From Marsupella aquatica (lineage: Eukaryota > Marchantiophyta), in assembly GCA_973895155.1 (NCBI GenBank), contig OZ316894.1, forward strand, positions 7,812,001 through 7,876,000: 64,000 bases of DNA, read 5' to 3'. The notes beneath the pieces are model-generated. The model had not been told where the DNA came from, ran no database searches, and worked only from the letters and a program-made list of their open reading frames with translations. The position numbers and the translations under genes are program-made. Of this stretch, positions 45,404 to 56,745 are shown one piece after another (the stretch's first letter is position 1; each line of letters opens with the position of its first letter).

Positions 45404-48400
45404 GGAGCCACTGCCCCGAGGTCGGTGAACCTAATGAAATAGAAGGGATAGGCAAAGTAGGATATTAACGAGTTCCTTTGTGGAAATGGCCTTCCGCGTC
45501 TGATGCCGTGGAATGCCTCCAATTTTCCCGGAAAGGAAACTGTTTGAGGAAATTTTTGGGCTGGCTATTTTGTCCAATCCACACGATTTCGGGAAGAGTT
45601 TTGGTTACTGCTATATATAAAATACGTGGGAAAGGATTCGTTATAGTGCGAAGGTATTCCTTCTCAGATTTTGATTGTTGAGGAATTACAGGCGTGGTTG
45701 CGTTGTGATTGTCTGAACCCCCCCAGCATATTAGGTCAGTCCGTGCTATGTTTCCTTGCAGGTCGAGGAAGTGAGGGGGAGGTAATTTCATGTTAATGGA
45801 TTAAAAGAAGGATCAGTTTGATCTATCATGTTACTAGTACAGGCAGGCTACTGGATTATAACTGCGATCAAACTGGGCGTCATTTCTTTCTTTTGGTTGA
45901 GAAACTGAAGGAAATATTTGGTGCCGGTGGATTAAAAAAAAGATCAGGTTTCGGTACGGAGCCAGGTGTGGAGCAGGTGTTGGGAAGGGTTACGCTTGGA
46001 AAGCATCGTTCCGATGGGACAGTGATTGTTTTGGTAGCTCGAGGAAGTGTGGGGATAAAGATTTGGTGGACACAAGGACGAGCAGGAGGGTATATGGCAG
46101 ATAGGCGTCGGATTGTGAAGCGAGGAGGTGTTCTCTTCGTCTGCAGGTCGACTACTGTGGGGAAGACAATTATTTGGCACTGGTTGACCAATGGATGAGT
46201 TGGTGCTATGAAGTCACTTGGGTTTAAGAAGAGGTGGCCTTCACACTCTTTTAGATAGGAAGGAAACTGTATTTATTCTCCCATTCGTCTTCTTCTGATC
46301 ACTTTTCTCCAGTGTGGCAGTGCACTTATTTCAGTGTTCTCGAAAGTGATCCGCTGCAATAGTGAAGTATATCTCAAATATCCTTGCCAAATCTGACGTT
46401 CTTAGATGGAACAACAAGTAGCCCTACTGTGAACAATCGTGAGGCTGAGGTACCGAAAATCTCGAGCAGATCTTTGAAAACCTTTGAAGCAAATCTCGAG
46501 GTATGGTCCAAAAGAGGGGATTACATTTTGCTTTTCGTTCTCCATGGTTCACACTGCAACCTACTCTGAGCCCCCACGCTCTTCTGCTGCTGACTTTTTA
46601 CAAGCTAGAGAAATCACCGTTGAAGTGTAGGGCATTTTCCCTATAGCAGATGAGCTCCTGCATCTTCCACCAATGTTGAGACAGACCATGCTTCTGAGAG
46701 ATCTACAACAATATAATATGTGATCCCAGGAAGAAATGGGCGGGCATGGTCTGTTTATGAATACAAAAGGTGGGATTGTTTTTAATTTGTCTGATTTATC
46801 TCATCATTTTCCCTGATTGTCGGATCGCTTCAAAATGGCTTATAGAACACGGGGCAAGTGACTGACCTTTGCACATTGGCGGGCGGGAGGCCAGCATGGG
46901 CAGGCACCACAATGGACTTTAACAACCAGAACACCTCCGCATCGATGACACAACTGGGATGACAACTGGATCTAAATGACAACAAGATTGCAACAACGAT
47001 ACAACCCCAATAATGACTGAGCAACGGAGGGGAATTGGGCTAGTAGGTCTATAAAGCCCGTCATGCTGCCGGTGAAGATGCGTTATACATCAAAAAGTCG
47101 CGAGGACCCAAATTTCATTTGAAACGCTAAACTGCGAAAATTCACTTGAAACTCCTACCAAAAACAATCCCTGAACCCCGCTGTAAGTCTGGTTGATGAC
47201 TCAAAGCTGTCGTCGATCGTGGATGCCATACGAAAACTAATTTGCATGAAAAGTCCGGTTCATGATGACAAGGTATATTCTAATCTAGCACAAGGGTGGT
47301 ACACCTGCACGTTTTCTACAAAACCTCTATCTCACCGACAAGGGAAGAACCGTCCATGAAAAGCGATATACTTCGTGAGCCCGAATCCAGCACTGAAGAA
47401 TACAATGCAGACAGTGAATTTATCTTTCGAGAACTGGATTCTGACTGAATTACCATGTGGTTGCCTACCTTTTGACAGTCTCTAGGCTTACTGTAGTTTG
47501 CTAATGAGAACACCTCAATTCTAAAATATATTTTACGAAAACTAAGTCATAGTTGTCCTTACCTCGGAAACAAATCACGTCGGATGAGGTCTTCTTGTTT
47601 TACGACGCCTGCACGACTAATTGAAAATGTGTCATTGGCACATTAAATTGAGATAGCAATTGGATTTCCCCATAGAAAGGCCACCTTGCTTATTCTCTTT
47701 TGTTCCCCCAAGCATTCTTCTTAATACTGGGACATACTTCTCCATATTATGCGCATAGATTTGAATTTGGGAGCAAATGGGGCGTTTGCCAAGTAACTGC
47801 ACATTTTTCAATTTTTTTCCTGAACGAAAACCAATACATTGCACAGCAGACCTTTGATTTCGAGTGCTGCTTGTTGAGTGAGACTCCATTCGGACTCTTT
47901 GATGGCTGTCTCCAGCTCTCTTTCCCCAGCTCTCGTTCAAACTCCTCACAAACACCTCGGTTTCAAGATAGGAGATGAGACGCAAATAATTCCAAAAGAA
48001 CGAATTCACTCTCAGCGTCGGACGATTTCACTCTCAGCGTGACAGAAAAAATTCATTTATCCAGTTTGCATCCAGTTTGAAGTGTTCATCAGATGTAACT
48101 ATCTCCACAGGTGACAGTCCTTTTTCGAATTGACGGAACGAAGATGGGTGACACTACGTAGAGTTTGAGACATTTCCCAAAAGATGCCTCTCAACGCTTT
48201 CATGGCAGACAGATCAAAACGTACAAAGAGTCCATCCATGTTCATCCAGATTTCTCTCAAGAGGTGCTCCTAATTGTGAAGTACACAACAGTCAGGTCCA
48301 TGGTCGCTCTCTGCTCGTGAAGAACACCTCACGCCAGACAACCTTGGTGGGCACTGCTTTTGGGGAGCATCTCGGACGAGGTTCTTCAGCAAATTCATGC

Positions 48401-48618
48401 AATAGAGGATATCCTAGTAAGAAATCCTCCATTTGTACCGAAGAGTGCTGAAAGAGCTTCAATCTTGGTATAAGACTAATTTCCGTCATGGACAGTTTTC
48501 AGCTAATATTCACAGGCCTTTTGAGTATCTCTGTGGCGCACGCAATCCATCTATTTTTGTCACACGACAAGCTCTCACACGACAAGCTCTGGATACATCT
48601 TCGCTCTTCCATGTTGAC
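45404..48618. other. Intergenic region, no gene recognised
   Basis: The first few hundred bases are RPS19 3' flank. A 126-residue plus frame (45818-46198) with ATG and stop has no known domain. The phrase TCGAGGAAGTG is used at ~45763 and ~46039. Minus-strand frames at 46830-47024 and 47632-48009 are also unrecognised. No transposon domain or RNA gene was seen. Confidence 0.4.
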
Positions 48619-49536
48619 CTAGACGGAAAATGCCTTTCGCACCTCCTCCGCATGCTCTTTCAAGTACTCTTTGAAAGAAGTAAGCTTGATTCCATACTTC
48701 TCAATAAGCCCCTTGATATCAACTTCAAAGTTCAGATCATTACACTTGATCTGACTGTCCACGAACCGATGCTTCCCTCTCAGCGCCTCCACATCCTCCG
48801 CCGTCCGGAACTTGACCACAAGCTCCTTCCCACTCGCCTCACTCAAATGCCTCGCTATGTCGGCTAACCCCATCGTCTCCGCTCCCAGTGTAATCTCCTT
48901 CCCATGCCAAGCCTCCGGATTCAGCATTGCCTCCGCCGCAAATACTCCCACATCTTCTTCAGACAGCAGCGTCAAGCGAATATCAGGCTTGTATGCCGTC
49001 AGCAGCACTCCCTCCCTCCCCAGCTCGGCCGACAGCATCGGGATGATGGTCTTCATCAACATCGCCGGTCTGAGAATCGTCCATTGCAGTCCAGATCCGC
49101 GGACCAGCTCTTCGATCCCATGCTTTGCGAGCCAATACGTTCCACTGGACGAATGTGCATCAAATCCAGGGAACGATTCATGTTGACCGGTGAGAATGGC
49201 GCTGGAATAGACGAGTGACGTGACCGTCTTGGCAGCCAATGCCGCAAGGATGATGTTCCTCGCGTGCTGGATTTCGGTCCCGGGGACAGCATGTGGGAGT
49301 GTGTTGATGAAGACCGAGGTCACGCCCGAGCAGGCGGCAGCGATGGCGGGAGGAGAGTCGAAATCGCCGGGGAAGAGCACGGCGCCGAGGGATTGGAGGG
49401 AGAGGGCCGCGGGCGAGGAGGGATCGCGGACGAGCGCGTGGACTCGGTGGTTTCGGGAGAGGAGGTAGCGTACCGTGGCACCACCTTGGGAGCCAGTTGC
49501 ACCAGTGACGAAGAAACTTTGTGTCGGCGGTGACAT
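48619..49536 (-). CDS. NmrA-like NAD(P)-binding protein (atypical SDR)
   Basis: An intronless 305-residue protein. The N-terminal Rossmann motif is GATGSQGG at residues 12-19 (Gly12, Gly15, Gly18), and VRD at 36-38 places an Arg where NADP-binding relatives have one. VYSSA at 109-112, Tyr133 and Lys137 (YWLAK) sit at the SDR catalytic-type positions, followed by WTILRPAMLM and a C-terminal NmrA region. NmrA-like proteins are redox sensors or NAD(P)H-dependent reductases; the substrate here is unknown. The coding sequence is visibly richer in G and C, especially at third positions, than its AT-rich surroundings. It lacks introns, unlike its multi-exon neighbours. Both facts fit horizontal acquisition or retroposition; fungal and bacterial genomes carry many such genes. 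A tandemly duplicated 231-bp block lies just upstream. Confidence 0.92.
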   Translation of the reverse strand: MSPPTQSFFVTGATGSQGGATVRYLLSRNHRVHALVRDPSSPAALSLQSLGAVLFPGDFDSPPAIAAACSGVTSVFINTLPHAVPGTEIQHARNIILAALAAKTVTSLVYSSAILTGQHESFPGFDAHSSSGTYWLAKHGIEELVRGSGLQWTILRPAMLMKTIIPMLSAELGREGVLLTAYKPDIRLTLLSEEDVGVFAAEAMLNPEAWHGKEITLGAETMGLADIARHLSEASGKELVVKFRTAEDVEALRGKHRFVDSQIKCNDLNFEVDIKGLIEKYGIKLTSFKEYLKEHAEEVRKAFSV

Positions 49537-49599
49537 GGTGGATTTCAGGAATTGATCGAAGCAATGTCGACTGAAAGTGAATCGGGAACGAATTTGTTA

Positions 49600-50061
49600 A
49601 AGGCGGATCGATCTGGGAGATTAACTGCGAAATGTAAAGCGAATTACTTCGCCTTTGAAGCTCCAAAACTGAATGGTGGATCGCAGAAGCATATATAATA
49701 CAATTACACTTGTAATGATTCAAGAGGTTCTCATGATATCAGGTGAATAGACTTATCGAAAGAGATGATGTGCAAATGCTACATACCCTTCAATTCCAAC
49801 TCGAGCAGGTTCGATCGAGCTTCTATGTAAAAGGCGGATCGATCTGAGAATTAAACTGCGGACACTAAACTGAAGTACTTCGCCTTTGAAGCTCTAATGG
49901 AATTGAATGGTGGATTGGAGAAGCATAATACTTCTACACTTAGAATGATTCAAGAGAATCTCATGATATCAAGGTGAAGAGACTTATCGAAAGAGATGAT
50001 GTGCAAACGCTACATACACTTCAATTCCAACTCGAGCACATTTGATCGACCTTCTGTGTAA
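49600..50061. repeat. 231-bp tandem duplication upstream of the NmrA-like gene
   Basis: AAGGCGGATCGATCTG starts at 49600 and 49831. The copies share TTCGCCTTTGAAGCTC, GAATGGTGGAT, ATGATTCAAGAG, TCATGATATCA and CTTATCGAAAGAGATGATGT, and end CTTCTGTGTAAA / CTTCTATGTAAA. Copy 1, nearest the gene, contains a TATA-like TATATAAT at ~49692, about 155 bp from the start codon; copy 2 has lost it. The block probably holds the promoter. Confidence 0.88.
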
Positions 50062-50398
50062 AGTGACTAGAAAGACAAACTCAATCGAGCCCTCCCACCT
50101 CGTGTTATTTGAGGACTTGATGGACACCAAAGAATTTATATTTCACTGCCAAAACCTGAAGGCAGACACATCTCACACGTAAGAGAACCGATACAGGAAG
50201 GCCACCAGGAAAGACCCAACACCTCACAGGCAAATAGGCAATAGACCCAATGAAGGGAAGAGCACCACGAAAAACCCAGGCACACAATGCCAAAAAGCTT
50301 ACTAATTGATGAGCTGAAAAGCTTGATCGAGCTCCAAGCCTGATCCCGGTTTGGACTTGCCAGGCAAATAGATCCTTCCGAGGCCGTCACCTGCAAGT
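50062..50398. other. Intergenic, no gene recognised
   Basis: Minus-strand frames are hydrophobic but unrecognised and continue into the GC-rich tract. Confidence 0.35.
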
Positions 50399-50710
50399 CG
50401 ACACCCGGCCTCTCCCAGTCTCGCTCCCCCGGTCCCAGCCCGGCCCGGCCATGACCTCCCGGCCCCATCACCCGGTCTCGTTTCCCTTTTGTTTCCTCCG
50501 TCCCGGCCCCGGTCCCCAGTCCTGGCCCGAGCACATCCCCCGGCCCCCAGTCCCTGCTCCCACATCTCCCGGCCTGCGGTCCCGGCTCGGACATCCCCCG
50601 GCTCCCGGTCCCGGCCTCCCCTCCTCACCCGGCCCTCCTCACCCTCCCCTCACCCGGACCCGGACCCGGCCCGGCCCGGAAGTTGCCCGTCACTTCAAAC
50701 CCGGAGCCTG
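50399..50710. repeat. GC-rich CCCGG/CCGGCC low-complexity island
   Basis: CCCGG, GGCCC and CCGGTCCC words repeat densely with no fixed period. The surrounding DNA is AT-rich. Pro/Arg/Gly-rich frames on both strands follow from composition. Confidence 0.8.
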
Positions 50711-50720
50711 ATAGAGTTCC

Positions 50721-50857
50721 AACGGAAACTCCATAGGGAGCTCCAAGGAAACTCCGGAGGAGTGTCCCGCACTCCATAGGGAGCTCCAAGGGAAACTCGA
50801 TAGGAGTGTCCCGCACTCCAGTAAGTTGGCACTAGAACCAACTGTCCAACTTACTGG
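50721..50857. repeat. 43-bp tandem repeat followed by a perfect 12-bp hairpin
   Basis: CCATAGGGAGCTCCAAGG occurs at 50731 and 50774, each followed by AAACTC and GGAGTGTCCCGCACTCC. At 50818-50829 CCAGTAAGTTGG pairs exactly with CCAACTTACTGG at 50846-50857 (16-nt loop). Confidence 0.85.
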
Positions 50858-51501
50858 ACCGACCAAAAATGAATTAGTACTTGACCAGGCCTCTTATTAT
50901 TATTAGATGGACACCAAAGGTACATGTAGCACTTGACCAGGCCCTTTTCCACTTTGGGTCTTCTGGATTTATTAACAAGCTGTAAATCCGCACAGTTAGT
51001 GTGAGGTCCACCTCCACTACTCAAGGCACCATTCCTAGATTGGGGTGCAACAAACCAACAGACATTTAAAAAAAAGAAAAGTCTGTGAAATCTCACAAAA
51101 AGGGAACAGTCCATCATACCATTTGAACACTCTAGACTTATGAGTCTCAAACAGTGAAACCTGCAGAATATTATTTTTTGGTAAAACCAAATATTTTATT
51201 GAATCATGAACTGAACTCTGTTTGATCTCAAACTTAGTTGCTGCATTCAGGACGTGCTATTCACTAAAGAAAATCCATCTTTGGTGTCAATTTCTGAGAT
51301 GCATGCAGGAGGTCTAGACCCCGTTAAGTATGTCCTTTGGATAATAATGTGACCTTACTCCCAAATTCAAGAGCTTTCCATGATTCATTTAGGTGTATAC
51401 AATAAATTGACAGATATACCTTGTTTGAGAATGCAGTAAAGCTATAGTCATGCTACAATTCCAGTAAATTACATTAAAAGAATAAGAGTGTCAGTGAACT
51501 T
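50858..51501. other. Intergenic DNA before the Copia element
   Basis: The phrase ACTTGACCAGGCC occurs at ~50880 and ~50930. No gene seen. Confidence 0.4.
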
Positions 51502-51730
51502 TGTATTGAGACTCTACATCCAACATTCCGCTATACGGATTAGACTCAATGTCCTTTGGACTGATCTGTGAATGTGTACATACAGTCAGATTTAGGGTTT
51601 CATCAATTTAAGGCTGGAATAGGATTATTGTAGGGTCTGCGAGATGACATCCCTTCGCCCATTGATTCTTAAGGGCACACCATTGTTTATTCTCTCATTT
51701 CACTTCAGTAAAGCAGCGTGAATTTCTTCA
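51502..51730 (+). repeat. Copia 5' LTR
   Basis: TG...CA ends (TGTATTGAGAC ... TTTCTTCA), immediately followed by the primer-binding site. Confidence 0.85.
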
Positions 51731-51989
51731 TGGTATCAGAGTGCTGATGTTACTAATTGACCGCTGGTGAGTATCTCCCAATGTATTCTCTTTGCCCAGA
51801 CGCCGCTTTCACGATGGCTGGCTCAAGCAGTATTGTGCACTCTCAGAGTGTTCGAGTAGGACAAAGGAGTGCAGCATAGAATGTCACTTTGGATCTTGAC
51901 TCACTCAAGGGTTAGTTTATTCAGAAAAAGAGGAGCTGGATGGTTTGAAGAACTTCATTAATTGACTGGTCCTTTAAGTTAGAAAGTCA

Positions 51990-53960
51990 GTTTTGAAAGG
52001 AGAAGGGGTGGCATGCGCTTGTCTGTCCTGACCCACTGAATCCCATTCAACTGACAACGGCAGAGCTTGCAAAGAAAAAGGAGAAGGCTATCTACATTTT
52101 CTCTGTTAGAGTGAAGGACCGCATCATCCCGATAGTCAAAAATTTCATCGATGACCCAACAAAACTATGGAGAGAGCTAAAAGCTCATTTTGAGTCAGGT
52201 GCTATAGGTAAGCAATGGATCCTCAGGGAGAAGCTATTGCAAGTATGTCATCTAAGGGTATGTCATCTAAGGGATCCAACACTGAGATGTATGTCAGAGA
52301 AATAGACTACCTGGTAATGCAGCTAGGTAATATGATTTTAGGATTGAGGCCGAATCACTCTCACAAACCTACCAGACAGTTGGAAGCCCTTTAATTGTCT
52401 CATCATTCGGTTTGTCTCATCAGTCAGTGCTCATTTGCTCCATTTTCCCAAAATGACTTTTTCAGATTTGGTTGGTCACCTCAAGGCGGAAGAAATGTAG
52501 CATGCCCTTAATTGAGAAGACTGAACTTGAGGGAGGCACTCTTGGTCTTACTCCAACCAGGCTCAATGAGTGGCTTATTCCAGTTGTGGAGGCCAGTCCT
52601 TCCGTAGCAAAGGAGCAGCTACCGTGGACATGGAAGAAGCAGTTCCTCATTCACTCCAAGGAGGTAGGATTCAACCTGTAACTACTGTGGTTTTGCAGGT
52701 CAGAGGGAACCAGATTCTCTTACAAAGATCAAGAGTCAAGCACTCAGACATCAAGAAGGGCAAGTATCATGCCAACATAGTTGAGATATTGGAGCCAGAT
52801 GAAGATGTCTCAAGCAATAGTTACATTGGACCTGAAGCCAACATTGTTGAGGTGAACCTCACTGAGTTCAACAGTAGTGGTGACTAGCTACTAGACTCAT
52901 GAGCTAGCACTACAGGGAATAGGTGCACATTGAGTCATATACTACCGTACACCACAAAGTCCAATGTTACAACTGCCTCTAGGATCCATATTCCCATTAT
53001 TGGCAAGGGCAGTGCAAGATTTGGCATCAATAAGGTTGTGAAGAAAGTTTTATACGTGTCAGGTATGACATGAAATTTGTTAGTTGAACAGCTCACAAAT
53101 GAGGGCTATTTTGTACTTTTCTAGCCATTGCTACATTCTGAATATTAAGGATAACCCCAATAAGGTTAACTTCCTTCATGGAGTTTGGAATAAAAGCAAC
53201 AGCTGTACCAACTTGATACATCACTACAAGGAAATGCCAAGCTCTACTCTGAAGTTCAATATTACTGTTGCAGATCCAGACACAGCTACCACCATCTTTG
53301 CTCTAGCTAGTGATCCTATCACTGCAAACTCTGGTGCCTCTACCCCAGAGCCTTGTGTCTCCAACACCCACGTATTCGACTCCATCTTTACTTGAGTTGT
53401 GGCATAGACGACTCAGCCATGTTAATTTAGAGCGGATTTCCCGAATGATTTTCAAAAATCTTGTGGAAGGCATTCCAAAGTTACCATGAAGAAGTCAAGT
53501 GCAATTTTCACACGACTAAGTCATCGTCAACATTTCAACTTTTGAAGATATGTTGCAAGACTCTTCCTATTCCTAGCAGTCAAATTCATTACCCAGTCAC
53601 CTCCACATCTACTAGTCCACTGCCAACTGAGACACAATCCTCCATTAGTACTCCCAATGAAACGTCTCCTGACGAATTTACAGCAGAGGATATTGGATCC
53701 CATATAGACGAGCCGTAAAGACCAGGCAAGTTTTAATGATAACTCCTTGCATGAGTCTTCCACCCTGCCATTTACTGAACCTGCACCACCAGTAGCCCGC
53801 ACTCGCATATCTTCACACACCAAACATATTGAAATGCAACATCACTATATTTGGGAGTGGCTATTAGAAGGTGAAATTAAGCTCCATTACATCCCCACAG
53901 CGGGTTTCCCAACCTAACATTCTTACTAAACCACTATGTCATTGGAAACTTGAACAACAC
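51990..53960 (+). pseudogene. Copia gag-pol remnants
   Basis: 52111-52305 reads VKNFIDDPTKLWRELKAHFE (Copia gag). Around 52880 a broken LLDS...ST-like protease segment is followed by KVLYVSGMT. At ~53393-53500 the frame ELWHRRLSHVNLERISRMIF is the GAG-pre-integrase motif. At ~53815-53955 HTKHIEMQHHYIWEWLLEGE and, in a shifted frame, ILTKPLCHWKLEQH are the end of RNase H. Stops and shifts are frequent. Confidence 0.8.
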
Positions 53961-54164
53961 TTTTTTTTGGGGGGGGTGGGGGGGGGGAGGTGCGCTAGCT
54001 CTCTCACGTGCTGTCTAATTCTCCTCCACTCTAGTTGCATCCCGACATATTTCCATGCAGTACTCATATCTAAACACTTCACTGCTAGTCTCATCTACTC
54101 CTACACTCACAAATTGATCTCCATGCCTTGCATGATCCTTGGCCCTTCTCATTCCATCATGTAA

Positions 54165-54431
54165 TTATTGATCTACTTCTTTTTTCATCTTAAAGCCTAA
54201 CTTATACACTTGGCCTCTGAACCACTTTACTTGCAGTTTGCAATGCTCCCATGATCTATATATTTTTGGATTATAACCTCTTACTACTGCATAGTACTTC
54301 CTTCTTGTCAAATTGTCTTTAAGGTACCTTGCCACAAGAACTGTCTGATCTACTTTGACATTTGCTGTTCCTGTTTTACAATGTACTTCAACCAAGGGGG
54401 CAGCGACCACTTCTTGCTTCATCAAAGACAT
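54165..54431 (-). pseudogene. RNase H1 N-terminal (viroplasmin-type) domain fragment, antisense in the element
   Basis: The minus frame reads RRKYYAVVRGYNPKIYRSWE, then HCKLQVKWFRGQVYKLGF, the compact RNA:DNA-hybrid-binding fold found at the start of eukaryotic RNase H1 and in some plant retroelement and caulimovirus proteins. Only this domain is recognisable. It lies between the RNase H end and the 3' LTR of the Copia copy, in the opposite orientation. Confidence 0.7.
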
Positions 54432-54710
54432 AGACAGCTCAACCGAGGGGGCAACAAACTACTTCTTGCTCCATTGATTGCTCCTTTGCTGTCTCCAATT
54501 TGCTCGCCAATTTGACATGTCTGCGTTTCTCTAAATTGTCCCATGAGGAAACAACTGCTTATGCACACTCTAAAATGCCTTCTCAAAAACGTTGCGAAGG
54601 ACTCCGTTTAGTGTGCTCCCTAGTCCGATCACTCCCAAGAGTGCTAACAGCAGTGTCCTCCAAAGACCTTGCCACAGCTCCATCATGACATTGAATTTTG
54701 GATATGAGAG

Positions 54711-54940
54711 GGTATTGAGACTCTACATCCAACATTCTGCTATCTGAATTAGACTCAATGTCCTTTGGACTGTTCTGTGAATATGTACTTACCATCAGAT
54801 TTAGGGCTTCATCAATTTTCAGTTAGATAAGGATTATTGTAGGGTATGTGGGATGCATGGGCCTTTGCCCCTTGATTCTTAAGGGCAGACCATTGAATGT
54901 TTATTCTATCATTCATCTTCAGTAAAGCAGTGTGAAATTT
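54711..54940 (+). repeat. Copia 3' LTR
   Basis: It aligns with 51502-51730 over its whole length with point changes and a few small indels. The terminal bases are less certain. Confidence 0.8.
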
Positions 54941-55414
54941 AGGGTAAACTTTGCCATGTCAACTGAGCAGGTATAGTGCAAGTCTGGAGAGAAAGTCCTG
55001 TAGGAAGTTTCTCTTGGTCAGAGTCACCAAAGTGGGAGCAATTGATTTATGCGACAGCCAAGGAGAAAAGACATGCTCGTCGACTCTTTGGGCAATTTTC
55101 AACTCATATGTCGTTGCAGCCACTCCAGCAAATTCTTAGCAATGTTTTTGAGTGAATCGGTATACTGTAAAACTAGACTGTTCAAGGTTATTAGTGTCAT
55201 GCAAGAATTGGTGTGACTACAAAATTTAACACTAATTTAACTACAAGTGAAAGACCTAGAAGAATTAGCTTTAGTAACACTGATTTTGGTGAGTATATCT
55301 TTGAGTAATTCTTGTCCCTTTCAAACAATTGTTGAACCTTGAATACTTTTTGTTTTAAATTTAACAGAAAATCTGCGAAACCCCACAGAAAGTGTGTCAC
55401 ACCATTCTAGGTAG
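54941..55414. other. Intergenic, no gene seen
   Basis: No repeat, coding or transposon domain recognised. Confidence 0.35.
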
Positions 55415-55882
55415 TGTTAGAGTGTATCGTACTATCTAGATCGTACTATGTTTGGTATGTGTGCTATATGAGCCGATAAGGTTCCGTCAGGTTTGTGTGA
55501 GAGGGTACTTCTCACTTGTGAGGCATTGAAAGGTCATCTTTCAATGTTGAGCCTTGGAGAGAGAGGAGCTTGAGTGGCTATGGTGGCTGTGAGCTCCGCT
55601 TGTGTAACGTGGATTCCTTGAGTAGTGCAAGGTGCGTTGGCTTGACATACGTGTGTGATCGGATCGGTGTGGGATCGATGGGGTATTGTTGACCGGGATC
55701 GTTGTGCCGATTGTATGGAGATTATTGTGGGTTTTGGACATGTGTGGACATGAGTTCCACTTGTATTCCATTATCTTGTGTTTGTGATGTGGCAGTGTGA
55801 CTATGTTTGGATGTATGTGACAAGCGATGTATGTTGTGTAGCGATGTGTATGCGCACGACAAGTGAATAGTCGGTCACAACA
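55415..55882 (+). mobile_element. Candidate solo LTR
   Basis: TGTTAGAGTGT at the start and TCGGTCACAACA at the end satisfy TG...CA. The interior has GAGAGAGAGGAGCTTGAGTG, and GTGGATTCCTTGAG / GGGATCGATGGGG tracts like those of plant Copia LTRs. A target-site duplication is not evident. Confidence 0.4.
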
Positions 55883-56562
55883 TTTGAACCTTAGACTAAT
55901 GAGTCTCAACTCTAGTGAGCTACCACACAACCTTGCCTCTCTAGGTCAACCTTGAGTACTTGCGGCCCTATCTCTCCAATGTCCGCCACAATTAAACCAA
56001 TTGTTTCTAAGCATTAAAAGCTGTATGTGAAGGCAACTGTTGGGTAGGATTTGTGTCAAAAGTATGTCACAAGTATGTCAAAAGGATGACCATCTCTAGT
56101 AGGATTCAACCTTTGCAACTGGTTTGCCCTGTTCGGCTTGTTGACATTGATCCATGGTCTGGTAGACGTGTGGTTCTTCATGCTTGTTTATTTGAATACT
56201 AGGGTTGGGCAATGGCCATTGGGATCACACAGGCTAACAACATTTATTAGCCTCAATATTGGGGTCCCACTTGGGGTTTGCCTAGAATCTCTCCATCCCT
56301 TTATGAATAAGATATCATCAAACTTACCACTTGAACTCCAATTGCCTAACTGAAGCAGCCATTGTCCACCAGTTCAGGGAGAACAAAATGGGGTACATTT
56401 TTTACTTGAACTGGCAATTAGATTCTAGGAAGAAAAAAGAGTGGAAGTTTTTCCTTTCTTGAGAACATTTTGGATTTATTTTAGTAAACCTAGATACACC
56501 AGGTGTTGCATCAAGACCAGTGGATCTTTAAGAAGAACATTATTATCTATTTTAGAAACTTT
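55883..56562. other. Intergenic, no gene recognised
   Basis: Short frames only, without recognisable domains. Confidence 0.35.
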
Positions 56563-56745
56563 GGATCCACCAGGTCTTGCTTTGGGCACACTGGTGATTT
56601 GGATCCACCAGGCATTGCTCCGGGCACACTGGTGGGTTTTGCTTAGGGAACACTGGTGGTTTGGATCCACCAGGTTTTGCTTTGGGGACAATGGTGGTTT
56701 AAACCACCACCACCAGCCATGACAAAACCTGGATCCACCAGGTCT
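56563..56745. repeat. Minisatellite built from GGATCCACCAGG and CACTGGTGG words
   Basis: GGATCCACCAGG occurs at 56563, 56601, 56663 and 56731, separated by TTGCTTTGGGCACACTGGTG variants. A palindrome GTGGTTTAAACCAC lies at ~56695. The sequence is the inverted relative of the 39.2-kb hairpin element. Confidence 0.8.

Larger units (their letters stand above)
51502..54940 (+). mobile_element. Internally deleted Copia retrotransposon with both LTRs
   Basis: The 5' LTR (51502-51730) and 3' LTR (54711 to ~54940) share TATTGAGACTCTACATCCAA, TCAATGTCCTTTGGACTG, GATTATTGTAGGGT and TTGATTCTTAAGGGCA. A primer-binding site TGGTATCAGAG follows the 5' LTR at 51731. Order inside: gag piece, protease remnant, GAG-pre-integrase motif, then directly RNase H C terminus. 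Most of integrase and all of reverse transcriptase are missing. LTR divergence is visible, so the copy is old. Confidence 0.88.

Noticed and set aside
45818-46198. 126-residue plus frame as a gene after RPS19
   Set aside because: No recognisable domain, and neighbouring sequence contains repeated phrases; recorded only as an unrecognised frame.
50136-50711. Long Pro/Gly/Arg frames on both strands
   Set aside because: They are open on both strands because of the CCCGG composition, not coding constraint.
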